Source: Burkholderia sp. WP9
GTDB lineage: Bacteria > Pseudomonadota > Gammaproteobacteria > Burkholderiales > Burkholderiaceae
Length of the DNA: 64,000 bases
Direction of reading: 5' to 3'
Assembly (NCBI RefSeq): GCF_900104795.1
Contig: NZ_FNTG01000002.1
Coordinates: 3,286,001-3,350,000 of the forward strand
Positions within the stretch are counted from its first letter, which is position 1. The number at the start of each line of letters is the position of its first letter. Position numbers and translations under genes: made by a program. The notes beneath the pieces were generated by a model, which ran no database searches, was not told the origin of the DNA, and saw nothing but the letters and a program-made list of their open reading frames with translations. This document shows positions 17,080 to 26,807 of the stretch, one piece after another.

Positions 17080-18333
17080 ATGCCAGTTTTGCTGTTGCGC
17101 TGCCTGATTCGCTCGTTGAACGCACCGAAACGCCTGCTCGGTGAGACGCGGGGACGGCCGGCGCTTATGTTGGGTCTGTTCGCTTTACTCACCGCCTGCG
17201 GCAAGCCCGCCGCTCCCGAAGCCTCCCAGCCGGTCGACGTAACGGTCACGACCGTGGCGCCACGTGATACGCCCGTGGACTTCGAGTTTGTTGCCCAGAC
17301 CCAAAGCTCGCGCGCCGTGGAAATTCGCGCCCGCGTGGATGGTTTTCTCGACAAGCGAGCCTACACGGAAGGCGAGATGGTTCGTCAGGGGCAGACGCTC
17401 TTTCTGATGGATCCCAAGCCATTCGAGGCCGCGTTGCAATCGGCACAGGGCGCGCTGGCCCAGCAGCAGGCACGGCTCGGTGTCGCGAAGGCGAATCTCG
17501 CGCGCGTCGTGCCTCTCGCCGCGCAGAACGCCTTGAGCAAGAAGGATCTCGATGATGCGACCGGCAGCGAGCGCGAGGCCGCGGCCGCGGTCATTGCCGC
17601 GAAAGGGCAGGTTGAGGCCGCGCGATTGAACCTCGGCTACACCACGATCAAGTCGCCGCTCGCCGGCTTGTCGAGTTATGCAAGACAGCAGGAAGGCAGC
17701 TATGTCACGCCGGCCCAGTCTGGCCTGTTGACGTACGTGTACCAGATGGATCCGATGTGGGTCGAATTCAGCATCTCGGAGAACGAGATGCTGCGGTATC
17801 GCGACCAGATTTCAAAAGGCCAGTTGCGCTTTCCCGCTAACGACCAGTTCGAGATCACGCTGTTGCTGGCTGACGGTTCGACGTTTCCCGCGCGCGGGCG
17901 TATCGACTTTGCCAATCCCGTGTTCAGTGCGCAAACAGGCACGTTCCTCGTACGAGCCGTATTCGCCAATGAAAAAGGTGCGTTGCGTCCCGGCCAGTTC
18001 GTGCGCGCGAGGGTGTCCGGCGCCGTGCGGCCGAATGCCGTTCTGCTTCCCCAGCGGGCCGTGCAGCAGGGCGTAAAAAGCCATTTCGTATGGACGGTCG
18101 ACAAAGACAACAAACCTCGCCAACGGGTCGTCGAGATGGGCGAATGGCAGGGCGATGACTGCTTTATCAACGACGGCTTGCGCGCTGGCGACAGAGTCGT
18201 TGTGGACGGGGCGCTGCGGTTGTCACCCAATGCGGCGATCAGCATAACGGGGAATGCTTCTTCCGTGGAGCATCGCGCCAAAGTCATGCCGCCCGTTGCG
18301 CAACAGCAATCCGAACAAAACTCCGCGCGTTAA
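17080..18333 (+). CDS. RND efflux periplasmic adaptor (membrane fusion lipoprotein)
   Basis: A 417-residue adaptor of the AcrA/MexA family. A lipobox LLTAC places the lipidated cysteine at residue 40, so it is anchored to the inner membrane. The biotinyl-lipoyl halves appear as IRARVDGFLDKRAYTEGEMV and LNLGYTTIKSPLAGLSS; between them lies an Ala/Gln-rich helical hairpin (about 110-175). Beta-barrel and membrane-proximal domains follow (FVRARVSGAVRPNAVLLPQR). It bridges the RND pump and the outer-membrane channel encoded next. The start at ATG 17080 gives a long basic leader before the lipobox; ATG 17167 (residue 30) would give a shorter, more typical signal peptide. Confidence 0.92.
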   Translation: MPVLLLRCLIRSLNAPKRLLGETRGRPALMLGLFALLTACGKPAAPEASQPVDVTVTTVAPRDTPVDFEFVAQTQSSRAVEIRARVDGFLDKRAYTEGEMVRQGQTLFLMDPKPFEAALQSAQGALAQQQARLGVAKANLARVVPLAAQNALSKKDLDDATGSEREAAAAVIAAKGQVEAARLNLGYTTIKSPLAGLSSYARQQEGSYVTPAQSGLLTYVYQMDPMWVEFSISENEMLRYRDQISKGQLRFPANDQFEITLLLADGSTFPARGRIDFANPVFSAQTGTFLVRAVFANEKGALRPGQFVRARVSGAVRPNAVLLPQRAVQQGVKSHFVWTVDKDNKPRQRVVEMGEWQGDDCFINDGLRAGDRVVVDGALRLSPNAAISITGNASSVEHRAKVMPPVAQQQSEQNSAR

Positions 18334-18382
18334 TCCCGCGTTAACTGTGCGGACTAACTCTGCGCTCCAGGCGGCAAACCGG

Positions 18383-21300
18383 ATGAAGCTCTCCCATTAC
18401 TGTATCGACAGGCCGATCTTTGCGTCGGTCATCTCCATCGTCATCGCGCTTGGCGGCCTGTTGGCCATGTTTGCCTTGCCCGTCGCCCAGTACCCGGACA
18501 TCACGCCGCCGCAAATCACGATTACCGCCAGCTACCCGGGCGCCAGTGCCGACGTGGTGGCGAACAACGTTGCCGCGCCTATCGAGCAGCAGGTCAACGG
18601 TGCGGACAACATGATCTACATGACCTCGTCGAGTTCGTCGACCGGCAGTTTGACGATCAACGCGTTCTTCCGCAACGGCACCAATCCGGATCTGGCTCAG
18701 GTGGACGTGCAGAACCGCGTCAACCTCGCGTTGCCGCAATTGCCGCAGTCCGTGCAATCGCAGGGCGTGCAGGTGCAGAAGAAATCGTCCGCGTTCATGA
18801 TGGTCGTCGCGGTGTACTCGCCCGATAACCGCTTCGATTCGACTTACGTCGCCAACTACGCGAACGTGTACGTGCTCGATGCGCTCAAGCGCATTCCGGG
18901 CGCGAACCAGGCCAGCATCTTCGGCACACCCGACTACGCGATGCGTATCTGGTTGCGCCCGGATCGCATGGCGCAGCTCGGTATTACGGCTACCGACGTG
19001 CAAAACGCGGTGGCGAACCAGAATCAGCAGTTCGCAGTCGGGCGTCTCGGCCAGGCGCCGACGGGCCTGCCAGTGGAACAGTCGTTCGCGGTGACGACGA
19101 GCGGGCGCCTCGCCAACCCCGCCGAATTCGACAACATCATTATTCGCGCGTCGAGCAACGGCGCGGCGATCGTCCGTTTAAAAGACGTCGGCCGGGCCGA
19201 ACTCGGGCAGAAAGACTATTCGATACGCAGCCGGTTCCAGGGCAAGCCCGCTACGGTGATCGCGATCTATCAACAGCCCGGCGCCAATGCGCTGGATGTA
19301 TCGAAGCAGGTGCGCGCAACGCTGGCTGAGATGAAACGGTCGTTCCCGGAGGGTATCGACTACAACATCGCAATGGATACCACCGACTTCACGCGAGCGT
19401 CGATCGCGGACGTGGTGAAGACTTTCTTCGAAGCCGTCGTGCTGGTGGTGATCGTCGTATTCATGTTCTTGCAGAGCTTTCGCGCCACGCTGATTCCGGT
19501 GCTGGCGGTGCCGGTCTCGATCCTCGGGACGTTCATGGGCATGGCCGCTCTGGGTTTCTCGATCAACATGCTGACCATGTTCGGCATGGTGCTGGCAATC
19601 GGCATCGTGGTGGACGATGCGATCGTCGTGATCGAGAACGTCGAGCGCAACATGCGCAAGTCCGGCCTCTCGCCGAACGCGGCGGCCAAGCGAGCCATGG
19701 ATGAAGTATCGGGCCCGGTCGTCACGATCGTGCTGGTCATGTGCGCGGTATTCGTGCCGGTTGCATTTCTGGGCGGCATTACCGGGCAGATGTACAAGCA
19801 GTTTGCCATCACCATTGCGATTTCCGTGGTCCTTTCCGGCGTCGTGGCCCTGACATTGTCGCCAGCGCTCGCTGCGGTGCTGCTGAAACCGCAAGCGCAT
19901 GCAAAACATCGTTTTTTCAGGTGGTTCGATATCGCCTTCGCTCAGGTCACGGCGGGCTATGGCCGCGCCGTGTCGCTCACCATCAGACGCTTTGGCGTTG
20001 CGCTGCTGCTATTCGCCGGCATGCTCCTGCTCGCCGTCACGATGATGCGCTCCATTCCGCACGCTTTCCTGCCGCCTGAAGATCAGGGCTACCTGCTCGG
20101 CGCAGTCATCATGCCCGATTCGGCGAGTCTCGATCGCACCGGGCGGGTGTCGTCGCGCGTGACCGACTACTTTGCGAAGCAACCCGGGGTGGGCAGCGTC
20201 ACCGTGGTCGACGGTTACAGCCTGCTCGACAATCAGACAATGAATAACGCATCGACATTCTTTGTCGGACTGAAGGATTTCGACGAGCGGTATGCATGGG
20301 CGAACATTCGCACGCAGAATGCGCGTGCGTTGCTGCTCGGCGCTTACCGGGCGCTGTCGCGCATCAAGGAAGGTATCGTCGTGCCGGTCAACCCGCCGTC
20401 GATTCCCGGGCTCGGCACGACGGGCGGCACCGAAATGTGGATTCAGAGCAAAGGCGACGGGACTACGGCGCAACTCGCGCAGGTCGTGCAGGATTTTGTC
20501 GCGAAGGCGAAGGCGCGTCCCGAACTGGCGGGCGTCACGTCGACCTTCAACGCCTCATCGCAGCAGTTGCGTGTCGATGTGGATCGCGACAGGGCGGCCA
20601 CACTCGGCGTGCCGATCGACGAGGTGTACAGCACGATGCAGACCCTGTTCGGCTCGCTGTACGTTTCGCAGTTCAATCAGTCGAGCCGTCTGTGGCAGGT
20701 CATTCTCCAGGCAGAGCCCTCGTACCGGTTGAAGCCCGCGGATCTCGAGCAGGTATTCGTGCGCAGCACCACGGGCACGATGGTCCCGCTCAAATCGGTC
20801 GTGATGTATCGGTACGTGACCGGACCGTCCCTGATGACGCGCTTCAACGATTTCCCCGCCGTGCTGATCACCGCCAATGCAGCACCGGGCCACAGCTCCG
20901 GCGAGGTGATCGCCGTGCTGGAGGAGCTTGCGCGAACCATGCCCGCGGGATATGGCGTGGGGTGGAGCGGCGAAGCCTATGAGGCCCGCCAGTCAGGCAG
21001 CACGTCGGGCCTCGTTTTCGTGTTCGGTCTGGTGATGGTGTTCCTGATTCTGGCCGCGCAATACGAACGCTGGAGCTTGCCCGTCGGCGTTCTGATGGCG
21101 GTGCCGTTCGCTCTGTTCGGCGCTTTGCTGGCCATCCTGATAAGAGGCTTGAACAACGACGTCTATTTCCAGATCGGTCTCACCATGCTCGTCGCACTCG
21201 CGGCGAAAAACGCGATCCTCATTTTTGAGTTTGCAGTGCTGAATCGCGCCCAAGGCGCATCGGCGTTCGATGCCGCGGTGACCGCCGCCCGCGACCGGCT

Positions 21301-21613
21301 GCGGCCGATCGTCATGACGTCGTTCGCCTTCATTCTCGGCTGCGTTCCGCTTGCTATCGCGACCGGCGCGTCGCAAAACAGCCGGCATTCCATCGGCACC
21401 GGGGTGATCGGCGGCATGTTGGGGGCGACCGGCGTCGCCGTGTTCTTTATTCCAATGTTCTTCTTCCTGCTCGAATCGGTGAACGAGCGGCGCGCCGGCA
21501 AAAAGAACGCAGGCGCGATGCCGGAGAGGCAAGGTGAAGGGAGCCTGACCGATTCGCCCTCATTGGCTAACAGATCGACCGGTGTGGACCCCGGCACGAA
21601 GCGGGGTAATTGA
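18383..21613 (+). CDS. RND multidrug efflux permease (HAE1 family)
   Basis: A 1076-residue inner-membrane proton antiporter of the AcrB type, with 12 predicted membrane segments and two large periplasmic loops. The start MKLSHYCIDRPIFASVISIV is typical, PDITPPQITITASYPGASAD matches the family, and the proton-relay Asp pair lies in IVVDDAIVVIENVERN (about 411-412). The second half carries GLTMLVALAAKNAILIFEFA. About 25 residues extend beyond the usual C-terminus. ATG 18383 is chosen; it lies 49 bp after the adaptor stop. The adaptor, pump and outer-membrane factor form one operon; substrates cannot be predicted. Confidence 0.94.
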   Translation: MKLSHYCIDRPIFASVISIVIALGGLLAMFALPVAQYPDITPPQITITASYPGASADVVANNVAAPIEQQVNGADNMIYMTSSSSSTGSLTINAFFRNGTNPDLAQVDVQNRVNLALPQLPQSVQSQGVQVQKKSSAFMMVVAVYSPDNRFDSTYVANYANVYVLDALKRIPGANQASIFGTPDYAMRIWLRPDRMAQLGITATDVQNAVANQNQQFAVGRLGQAPTGLPVEQSFAVTTSGRLANPAEFDNIIIRASSNGAAIVRLKDVGRAELGQKDYSIRSRFQGKPATVIAIYQQPGANALDVSKQVRATLAEMKRSFPEGIDYNIAMDTTDFTRASIADVVKTFFEAVVLVVIVVFMFLQSFRATLIPVLAVPVSILGTFMGMAALGFSINMLTMFGMVLAIGIVVDDAIVVIENVERNMRKSGLSPNAAAKRAMDEVSGPVVTIVLVMCAVFVPVAFLGGITGQMYKQFAITIAISVVLSGVVALTLSPALAAVLLKPQAHAKHRFFRWFDIAFAQVTAGYGRAVSLTIRRFGVALLLFAGMLLLAVTMMRSIPHAFLPPEDQGYLLGAVIMPDSASLDRTGRVSSRVTDYFAKQPGVGSVTVVDGYSLLDNQTMNNASTFFVGLKDFDERYAWANIRTQNARALLLGAYRALSRIKEGIVVPVNPPSIPGLGTTGGTEMWIQSKGDGTTAQLAQVVQDFVAKAKARPELAGVTSTFNASSQQLRVDVDRDRAATLGVPIDEVYSTMQTLFGSLYVSQFNQSSRLWQVILQAEPSYRLKPADLEQVFVRSTTGTMVPLKSVVMYRYVTGPSLMTRFNDFPAVLITANAAPGHSSGEVIAVLEELARTMPAGYGVGWSGEAYEARQSGSTSGLVFVFGLVMVFLILAAQYERWSLPVGVLMAVPFALFGALLAILIRGLNNDVYFQIGLTMLVALAAKNAILIFEFAVLNRAQGASAFDAAVTAARDRLRPIVMTSFAFILGCVPLAIATGASQNSRHSIGTGVIGGMLGATGVAVFFIPMFFFLLESVNERRAGKKNAGAMPERQGEGSLTDSPSLANRSTGVDPGTKRGN

Positions 21614-21614
21614 C

Positions 21615-23075
21615 ATGCGTCCAGCCGGTTCAAATGTTTCCTGGGTATCGGCACTCGGGCTTTGCCTGTGTCTGAGCGGGTGCGTGATGGGCCCCGACTA
21701 TGCGCGGCCGTCAATCGCCACGCCGGCCACCTTCCGCTTTTCGGATGGCGCGCAGGCGAAAATCGTCGATACGGCGTGGTGGGCGCAGTTCGGCGATCCA
21801 GTGCTGAACGAACTCATTGCCACGGCGCTCGCGCAGAACAAGGACCTGAAAATCGCAGCCGCCCGCGTCGACGAATTTCGCGGTCAATTCGTCACCACGC
21901 GCTCGCAACTGTTTCCGCAGATCAGCGCCGGTTTCAACGCCGGTCGCCAGCATGTCTCGCCGCTTGCGCAAGCCTCGTTGCCGGCGGGCCTTGGCTCGGC
22001 CTACAACTCGTTCAATGCCACGTTGCCCATCTCATGGGAGATCGACGTTTTCGGCCGTGTGCGGCGTCAGACCGAAGCCGCGCGCGCGGATCTGCTCGCT
22101 AGCGAGGAAGGTCAACGGGCCACCATGCTCACGCTGGTGGCGTCGGTTGCCACGTCCTACATCAATCTGCGCAGCCTGGATCGGCAACTCGAGATTGCAA
22201 AGGCAACCTCGGCGAGCCGCGAGAGTTCGGTGAAAGTGTTCGAACTGCGCTTCAACGGTGGGCAGATTTCGCAGGTCGAACTGGCCCAGAGTCAGTCGGA
22301 ATACGAGGCGTCGCTGGCGGACATTCCCGCCATCGAGGCGCAGATCGGGCAACAGGAAGACGCGCTTTCGGTATTGCTCGGCCGCAACCCCGGTCCGATT
22401 CTTCGCGGCCGTACGCTCGATGAACTCCAGTCTCCCAACGTGCCGGCAGGCTTGCCATCCGCGCTGCTCGAGCGCCGTCCGGACGTGTTGCAGGCCGAGC
22501 AGAACCTGATTTCCGCCAACGCGTTGATCGGCGCCGCGCGCGCGCTTTATTTTCCGCAGATTTCGCTCACCGGGCTGCTGGGCTCGTCGAGTACGCAGTT
22601 GAGCAGGCTCTTTAGCGGGCCGGCGAACACGTGGGCGTTTGCAGGCGCACTGACCCAGCCGATTTTCTCCGCCGGCAGCATTGCCGGGCAGGTCGAGCAG
22701 GCCAACGCGCGTCAGCAACAGGCGCTGTATGCGTACCAGAAGGCTGTTCAGTCCGCATTCCAGGAGGTCAGCGACGCGCTTCTCGGCGTCGAGAAGTCAC
22801 GTGAAAGGCTGAGCGCGCAATCTCGCCAGGTGGACGCGCTGAGTGCCTATGCAAGACTCGCGCGACAACGCTATGAAGGCGGTTACACCAGCTATATGGA
22901 AGTTCTCGATGCCGAGCGAAGTCTGTTCAGCGCGCAACTGGCTTATGCGCAGACCCGCAGCAATGAGTACACCTCCCTTGTTACCCTTTACAAGGCGCTT
23001 GGCGGCGGTTGGGGCGCTGACGCGCTTGCCGGATTGGAGCGGGACCGAGCGGCTCTACAAGGCGACACAAGATAG
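21615..23075 (+). CDS. RND outer-membrane factor lipoprotein (NodT/OprM family)
   Basis: A 486-residue outer-membrane efflux channel. The lipobox LSGC gives lipidated Cys23, followed by VMGPDYARPSIATPATF, the standard NodT-family start. Two OEP repeats follow, with the SWEIDVFGRVRRQTEAARAD and LLERRPDVLQAEQNL motifs. It starts immediately after the pump stop and completes the tripartite exporter. No local repressor of TetR or MarR type is adjacent; the LysR gene beyond the porin is the nearest regulator. Confidence 0.93.
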   Translation: MRPAGSNVSWVSALGLCLCLSGCVMGPDYARPSIATPATFRFSDGAQAKIVDTAWWAQFGDPVLNELIATALAQNKDLKIAAARVDEFRGQFVTTRSQLFPQISAGFNAGRQHVSPLAQASLPAGLGSAYNSFNATLPISWEIDVFGRVRRQTEAARADLLASEEGQRATMLTLVASVATSYINLRSLDRQLEIAKATSASRESSVKVFELRFNGGQISQVELAQSQSEYEASLADIPAIEAQIGQQEDALSVLLGRNPGPILRGRTLDELQSPNVPAGLPSALLERRPDVLQAEQNLISANALIGAARALYFPQISLTGLLGSSSTQLSRLFSGPANTWAFAGALTQPIFSAGSIAGQVEQANARQQQALYAYQKAVQSAFQEVSDALLGVEKSRERLSAQSRQVDALSAYARLARQRYEGGYTSYMEVLDAERSLFSAQLAYAQTRSNEYTSLVTLYKALGGGWGADALAGLERDRAALQGDTR

Positions 23076-23226
23076 TCGTCGAGCGATTCGGGTTCGTGGC
23101 TAGCAGGTGGCGGGGTACAACGTGCAGACTGGCCGGGCAGGTCCGCGGTCAGACCACGAGCTAAGGCTTGCGCGCACGCGTACCCGCGCGGCCGCGCTGG
23201 TCGCGCGCGTGGTTGCCGACGTTCGA

Positions 23227-25185
23227 TCAATCCGCTCCGCCCACATGCAAAGGGTGGCGCGCATGCTGCAAGGTGGACGCCGCGAGGCATTCCTCGATCA
23301 TCGCGCGGAAGGTGGGCGCCGCGTGCGAAGCGCCGGTCGCGCCCGACTCGGGGCCGCCCTCCGGTGCGCCGCCCACGCCGAGCACGAGCGTCGCGCGAGG
23401 GCGCCATTCCCGCGTGCGTCGCAGCATATTGCGCAAGTACGGCGGCGATTCCGGCGCGTCGAGCGAGACGATGCAGATGATCGACGCATCCTTGAAACTC
23501 GGCTCGTCGGCGCGCGCGCTCCGGTAGCCCGAGTGCGTGGCCATCATCGGCGCGAGATTCTGGCGGCCGAGCAATTGCACGGCGATCGCGGTTGTCACTT
23601 CGTCGAATGAACCGCGACCGGGCACGCATAGCACTGACGTTTTTTCGGCTGCGCGGGGCATTGGCGGATGGGCCGAAACAGGGCTGCCGTGCCGCTCGGA
23701 AAGATCGGCCGAAGCCGAGGCCGACTCGTGCAGCGCGCTCGCGGCGTCCGCGGCTTCGGTGCGCGCCAGGCGGTCCGGCAAGCCGTCCGCGATCTCCAGG
23801 TTTTCGACGATGTCCACCAGCGCGTCGTTGACGCGCTGCAACTGGTCCGGCATCAGCACGCCGCGCATCGCATCATTGCGGGCGAGCTTGAGGCCTTCGA
23901 GCACGACTGTGTCGTAGTAGTCGATCAGCGACATCTCGCGCAGCAACCGCTCCGCCTGCACGATGGCCTCGTGCGGATCGTCCGCCAGCAAACGCTGATA
24001 GAAGTTCTGCGCGGGTGTGAGCGCGGGCTGATCGCCGAGCAGCACCGTGAGGAAGTTCAGCCGGTCCGCGTAGCGCCCCATCGTGACCACGCACAACGTG
24101 AGCGGGGTCGACAGGACGAGGCCGATCGGCCCCCACAGCCAGCTCCAGAAAATCGCCGCGACCACCACCGCGAGCGGCGACAGCCCGGAGCGGTGGCCGT
24201 ACAGCAGAGGCTCGGCGATCTGCCCGGCCACCAGGTCGACCACGATGAACAGAATCAGCGTATAGACCGCCATGGTCCATTGCGGCTGAATCGCGGCAGC
24301 AAGGAAGACCGCGAGAATCGCGGCGATCCAGATGCCGATATACGGCACGAAGCGCAGCAAGGCTGCGATTACACCGAACAGGAGCGCACCCGGCACGCCG
24401 ATAATCGCGAGCCCAATGGCGATCACCCCGCCCGCGCTGAGATTCACGCCCAGTTGCGCGACGAAGTAGCGGCTTAGGCGCACGGCGGCGTCGTTGATCG
24501 CGGTCGTGGTGCGGTGAAGATCGCGCGAGCCGAACAGGCTGATCAAACGGTCGCGCAGATCCTCGCGCTGCAGCAGGATAAATATCGTCACGACCAGCAC
24601 GATGAAGGTCGTCTCGATCGGCGCGATGGCCGGCGACAACGCGCGTTGCGCGAGCTGCATCGGCGTGGGCGCAGGCTCATGCACTTCCACCGGCTGCGGC
24701 ACGGCGGGCGCGTTGCGCGCCGCGCGTCCGGTGGGGCGCGGCGGGTTCGGTTTGGAAGGTGCCACACGCTGCAGTGCGACGGCGGCGCGGCTCATCAGCG
24801 AATCGGCGCGGCCGACGGTCTTTTCCTGAACCGTTTCAATCTTCTGCTCGATCGCCACCTGATACTGCGGCAGGTCGCCCGCGAGTTGCACCAGCTGCGC
24901 GCCGATCAGCGCGCCGACCGCGAGCAGGCTCGCCAATGCGAATAGCACGGCAATGAAAATGGAGGGCAATTGCCCCATGTGCAGACGCCGCAACATTTGC
25001 ACGAGCGGCGCGAGCAAGAAGCTGAGCAGCACAGACAGCGTAATCGGGATCAACACCGCGCGGCCGAAGTACAGCCCGCACACCACCACCACGCCGGTGA
25101 TCACCGAAGCGAGGCCATGCAGGCTGGGCGTGCCCGGCGGGTAAACGCGGTTCGGCCGCCCATTTGGCGGTAACGAGATTTTCAT
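23227..25185 (-). CDS. AI-2E family transporter-like protein with a long C-terminal cytoplasmic domain
   Basis: A 652-residue membrane protein. The N-terminal two thirds is an AI-2E/PerM-type domain (DUF20) with hydrophobic segments starting near SVITGVVVVCGLYFGRAVLI and the family motif ALLRFVPYIGIWIAAILAVF plus GPIGLVLSTPLTLCVV. A Pro/Ala-rich soluble insert (PNPPRPTGRAARNAPAVP) lies between early membrane segments. Roughly 230 residues follow the last membrane segment, including DQPALTPAQNFYQRLLADDP and a Rossmann-like stretch TSVLCVPGRGSFDEVTTAIA. Classical family members stop soon after the membrane domain. Substrate is unknown; the AI-2 name is historical. ATG 25185 is preferred; a TTG at 25242 would add 19 residues. 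Confidence 0.85.
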   Translation of the reverse strand: MKISLPPNGRPNRVYPPGTPSLHGLASVITGVVVVCGLYFGRAVLIPITLSVLLSFLLAPLVQMLRRLHMGQLPSIFIAVLFALASLLAVGALIGAQLVQLAGDLPQYQVAIEQKIETVQEKTVGRADSLMSRAAVALQRVAPSKPNPPRPTGRAARNAPAVPQPVEVHEPAPTPMQLAQRALSPAIAPIETTFIVLVVTIFILLQREDLRDRLISLFGSRDLHRTTTAINDAAVRLSRYFVAQLGVNLSAGGVIAIGLAIIGVPGALLFGVIAALLRFVPYIGIWIAAILAVFLAAAIQPQWTMAVYTLILFIVVDLVAGQIAEPLLYGHRSGLSPLAVVVAAIFWSWLWGPIGLVLSTPLTLCVVTMGRYADRLNFLTVLLGDQPALTPAQNFYQRLLADDPHEAIVQAERLLREMSLIDYYDTVVLEGLKLARNDAMRGVLMPDQLQRVNDALVDIVENLEIADGLPDRLARTEAADAASALHESASASADLSERHGSPVSAHPPMPRAAEKTSVLCVPGRGSFDEVTTAIAVQLLGRQNLAPMMATHSGYRSARADEPSFKDASIICIVSLDAPESPPYLRNMLRRTREWRPRATLVLGVGGAPEGGPESGATGASHAAPTFRAMIEECLAASTLQHARHPLHVGGAD

Positions 25186-25322
25186 GAGCACACGTTCCGA
25201 TTCAGAAGCGCTGTTGTTCTTATGCTGATCGCTCGCGGACAAACTGATGGCGTCCGGGCAATGCGCTGGAGCAAGTCATATGCCTGGATTGTAGGCGCTT
25301 TGACGCCTCACGGGTCTATCGC

Positions 25323-26603
25323 CTATCGCAAGTGCAGGCGCAGCAGCTCGAACAGTTGCGAGCTCCCATACAGCAGCAGGCCGATAAAGCCGCCGACAAT
25401 CGTCCCGTTAATCCGTATGTATTGCAGATCCTTCCCGATGTTCAGTTCGATCTGCCGTGACATGTCGCGCGAGTCCCAGTTTTTGACGGTATCGCTGATA
25501 TGCCGCGTAAGGAATTGCGCAAAGTCCGGCGCCATGGTGCGCGCCGCTTCTTCGAGGTGGTCGTTGAGCGACTGGCGCAACGCCGGATCGTGCGCGAGTT
25601 CGCGTCCGACCCATTGACCCATCGCCATCACGCGCGCATGCAAGGCCGAGTCGCTGCTTTGCAGATCGCGCTTGAGCCACGCACGCAATTCGCCCCACAT
25701 GTCTTTTACATACGAACTGAGCGCGTCGCCTTCCACCAGGTAGCGTTTCAGTTCCTCGCCTTTTTGCAGGAAGGCGGGATCGGTCTTGAGCTTGTCGATC
25801 AGTTTGTGCGCGGCGTCATCGAACTTCTCGCGAAGCTGGTGCGTCGGGTTTTCGCTGATCTGTTCGAGCATGCGGTTCACCGCGTTGGCAAGCGCTTCCG
25901 CGCCTTTCTCGCCGAGCCATGCCGAAGGCAGGATCATCTCCATCTTCGGGTATTCGCTCTTCACCCAATCGACGATGCGCTCGGCGATGAACTCGCGCGC
26001 CTGCGGCTCGCGCAGCAGCGCGATGACCTGTTCGATGCCGGCGTCGAGCAGTTCCTGATGGCGGCCGTCCTTGGTGAGCGTGTCGAGAATGGCGCCCATC
26101 GACTGCGACAGGTCCACCTTGGCCAGCACGTCGCGCAGCGCGTCCTTGATGAAGACCTGAATGCGCACGTCGTCGGTCAATTCCAGAATGCCGCTGGTCA
26201 GTTTGACGACGTAGTCGCCCAACCGCGCGGTGTTGGCCGGCTGCGTGAGCCAGCCGGTAATGCTTTGCGCCGGGTCGTGTTTCTGGATCAGGCCGACCAG
26301 CGAAGGCACATCCAGAAACTTGTCCTTCACGAAGACCGCGAGGTTGTCGGCGATCTTGTGCTTGTTCCTCGGAATGATCGCGGTATGGGCGGAGACGAGC
26401 GGGATCGGCACGCGGCGAAACAGGGCGGCCACGGCGAACCAGTCGGCGAGCGCGCCGACCATCGCGGCCTCGGCGATCGCCTTGATGCCGTCCACCCAGA
26501 CGCCGCGCGGCATGAACGCGGTGACCACGAAAACGCAGGCGGCCGCGAGCAACAGGAGTAAGGGTGTGCGCTTGGCTTTTTTCAGTTCGATGGCTTTGTT
26601 CAT
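25323..26603 (-). CDS. DUF445-family membrane protein
   Basis: A 426-residue protein with one N-terminal hydrophobic segment (LLLLLAAACVFVVTAFMP), the conserved region AIAEAAMVGALADWFAVAAL and the IIPRNKHKIADNLAVFVKDK motif, which define DUF445 (YjiN-like). A long helical domain follows, and a second hydrophobic segment near the C-terminus (GTIVGGFIGLLLYG) anchors it again. The function of the family is not established. It lies upstream of the AI-2E gene on the same strand with about 140 bp between, so co-transcription is possible but not certain. Confidence 0.85.
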   Translation of the reverse strand: MNKAIELKKAKRTPLLLLLAAACVFVVTAFMPRGVWVDGIKAIAEAAMVGALADWFAVAALFRRVPIPLVSAHTAIIPRNKHKIADNLAVFVKDKFLDVPSLVGLIQKHDPAQSITGWLTQPANTARLGDYVVKLTSGILELTDDVRIQVFIKDALRDVLAKVDLSQSMGAILDTLTKDGRHQELLDAGIEQVIALLREPQAREFIAERIVDWVKSEYPKMEMILPSAWLGEKGAEALANAVNRMLEQISENPTHQLREKFDDAAHKLIDKLKTDPAFLQKGEELKRYLVEGDALSSYVKDMWGELRAWLKRDLQSSDSALHARVMAMGQWVGRELAHDPALRQSLNDHLEEAARTMAPDFAQFLTRHISDTVKNWDSRDMSRQIELNIGKDLQYIRINGTIVGGFIGLLLYGSSQLFELLRLHLR

Positions 26604-26807
26604 CGGCGGCAGGGCAGCGGGTTCGGGGCGATTGAAATCACGCGGCGCGCTTCACGCGCGTCCAGAACCGCGAGTGTAGCGCCGCCCGCCAGCCCATGTA
26701 CCAACCGGCTGGGACTATCTTTAGCGCGCCGGCACGGTAACATCTACGGCTAGGCTGCGCGGGCTCGCCCGGCGAGGCAGATTGCAATTGAATGGAATGG
26801 AGGCACA

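Noticed and set aside
23076..23226. GC-rich repeats between the outer-membrane factor and AI-2E genes as a terminator
   Set aside because: No clean stem with a following T-run could be drawn in either direction.
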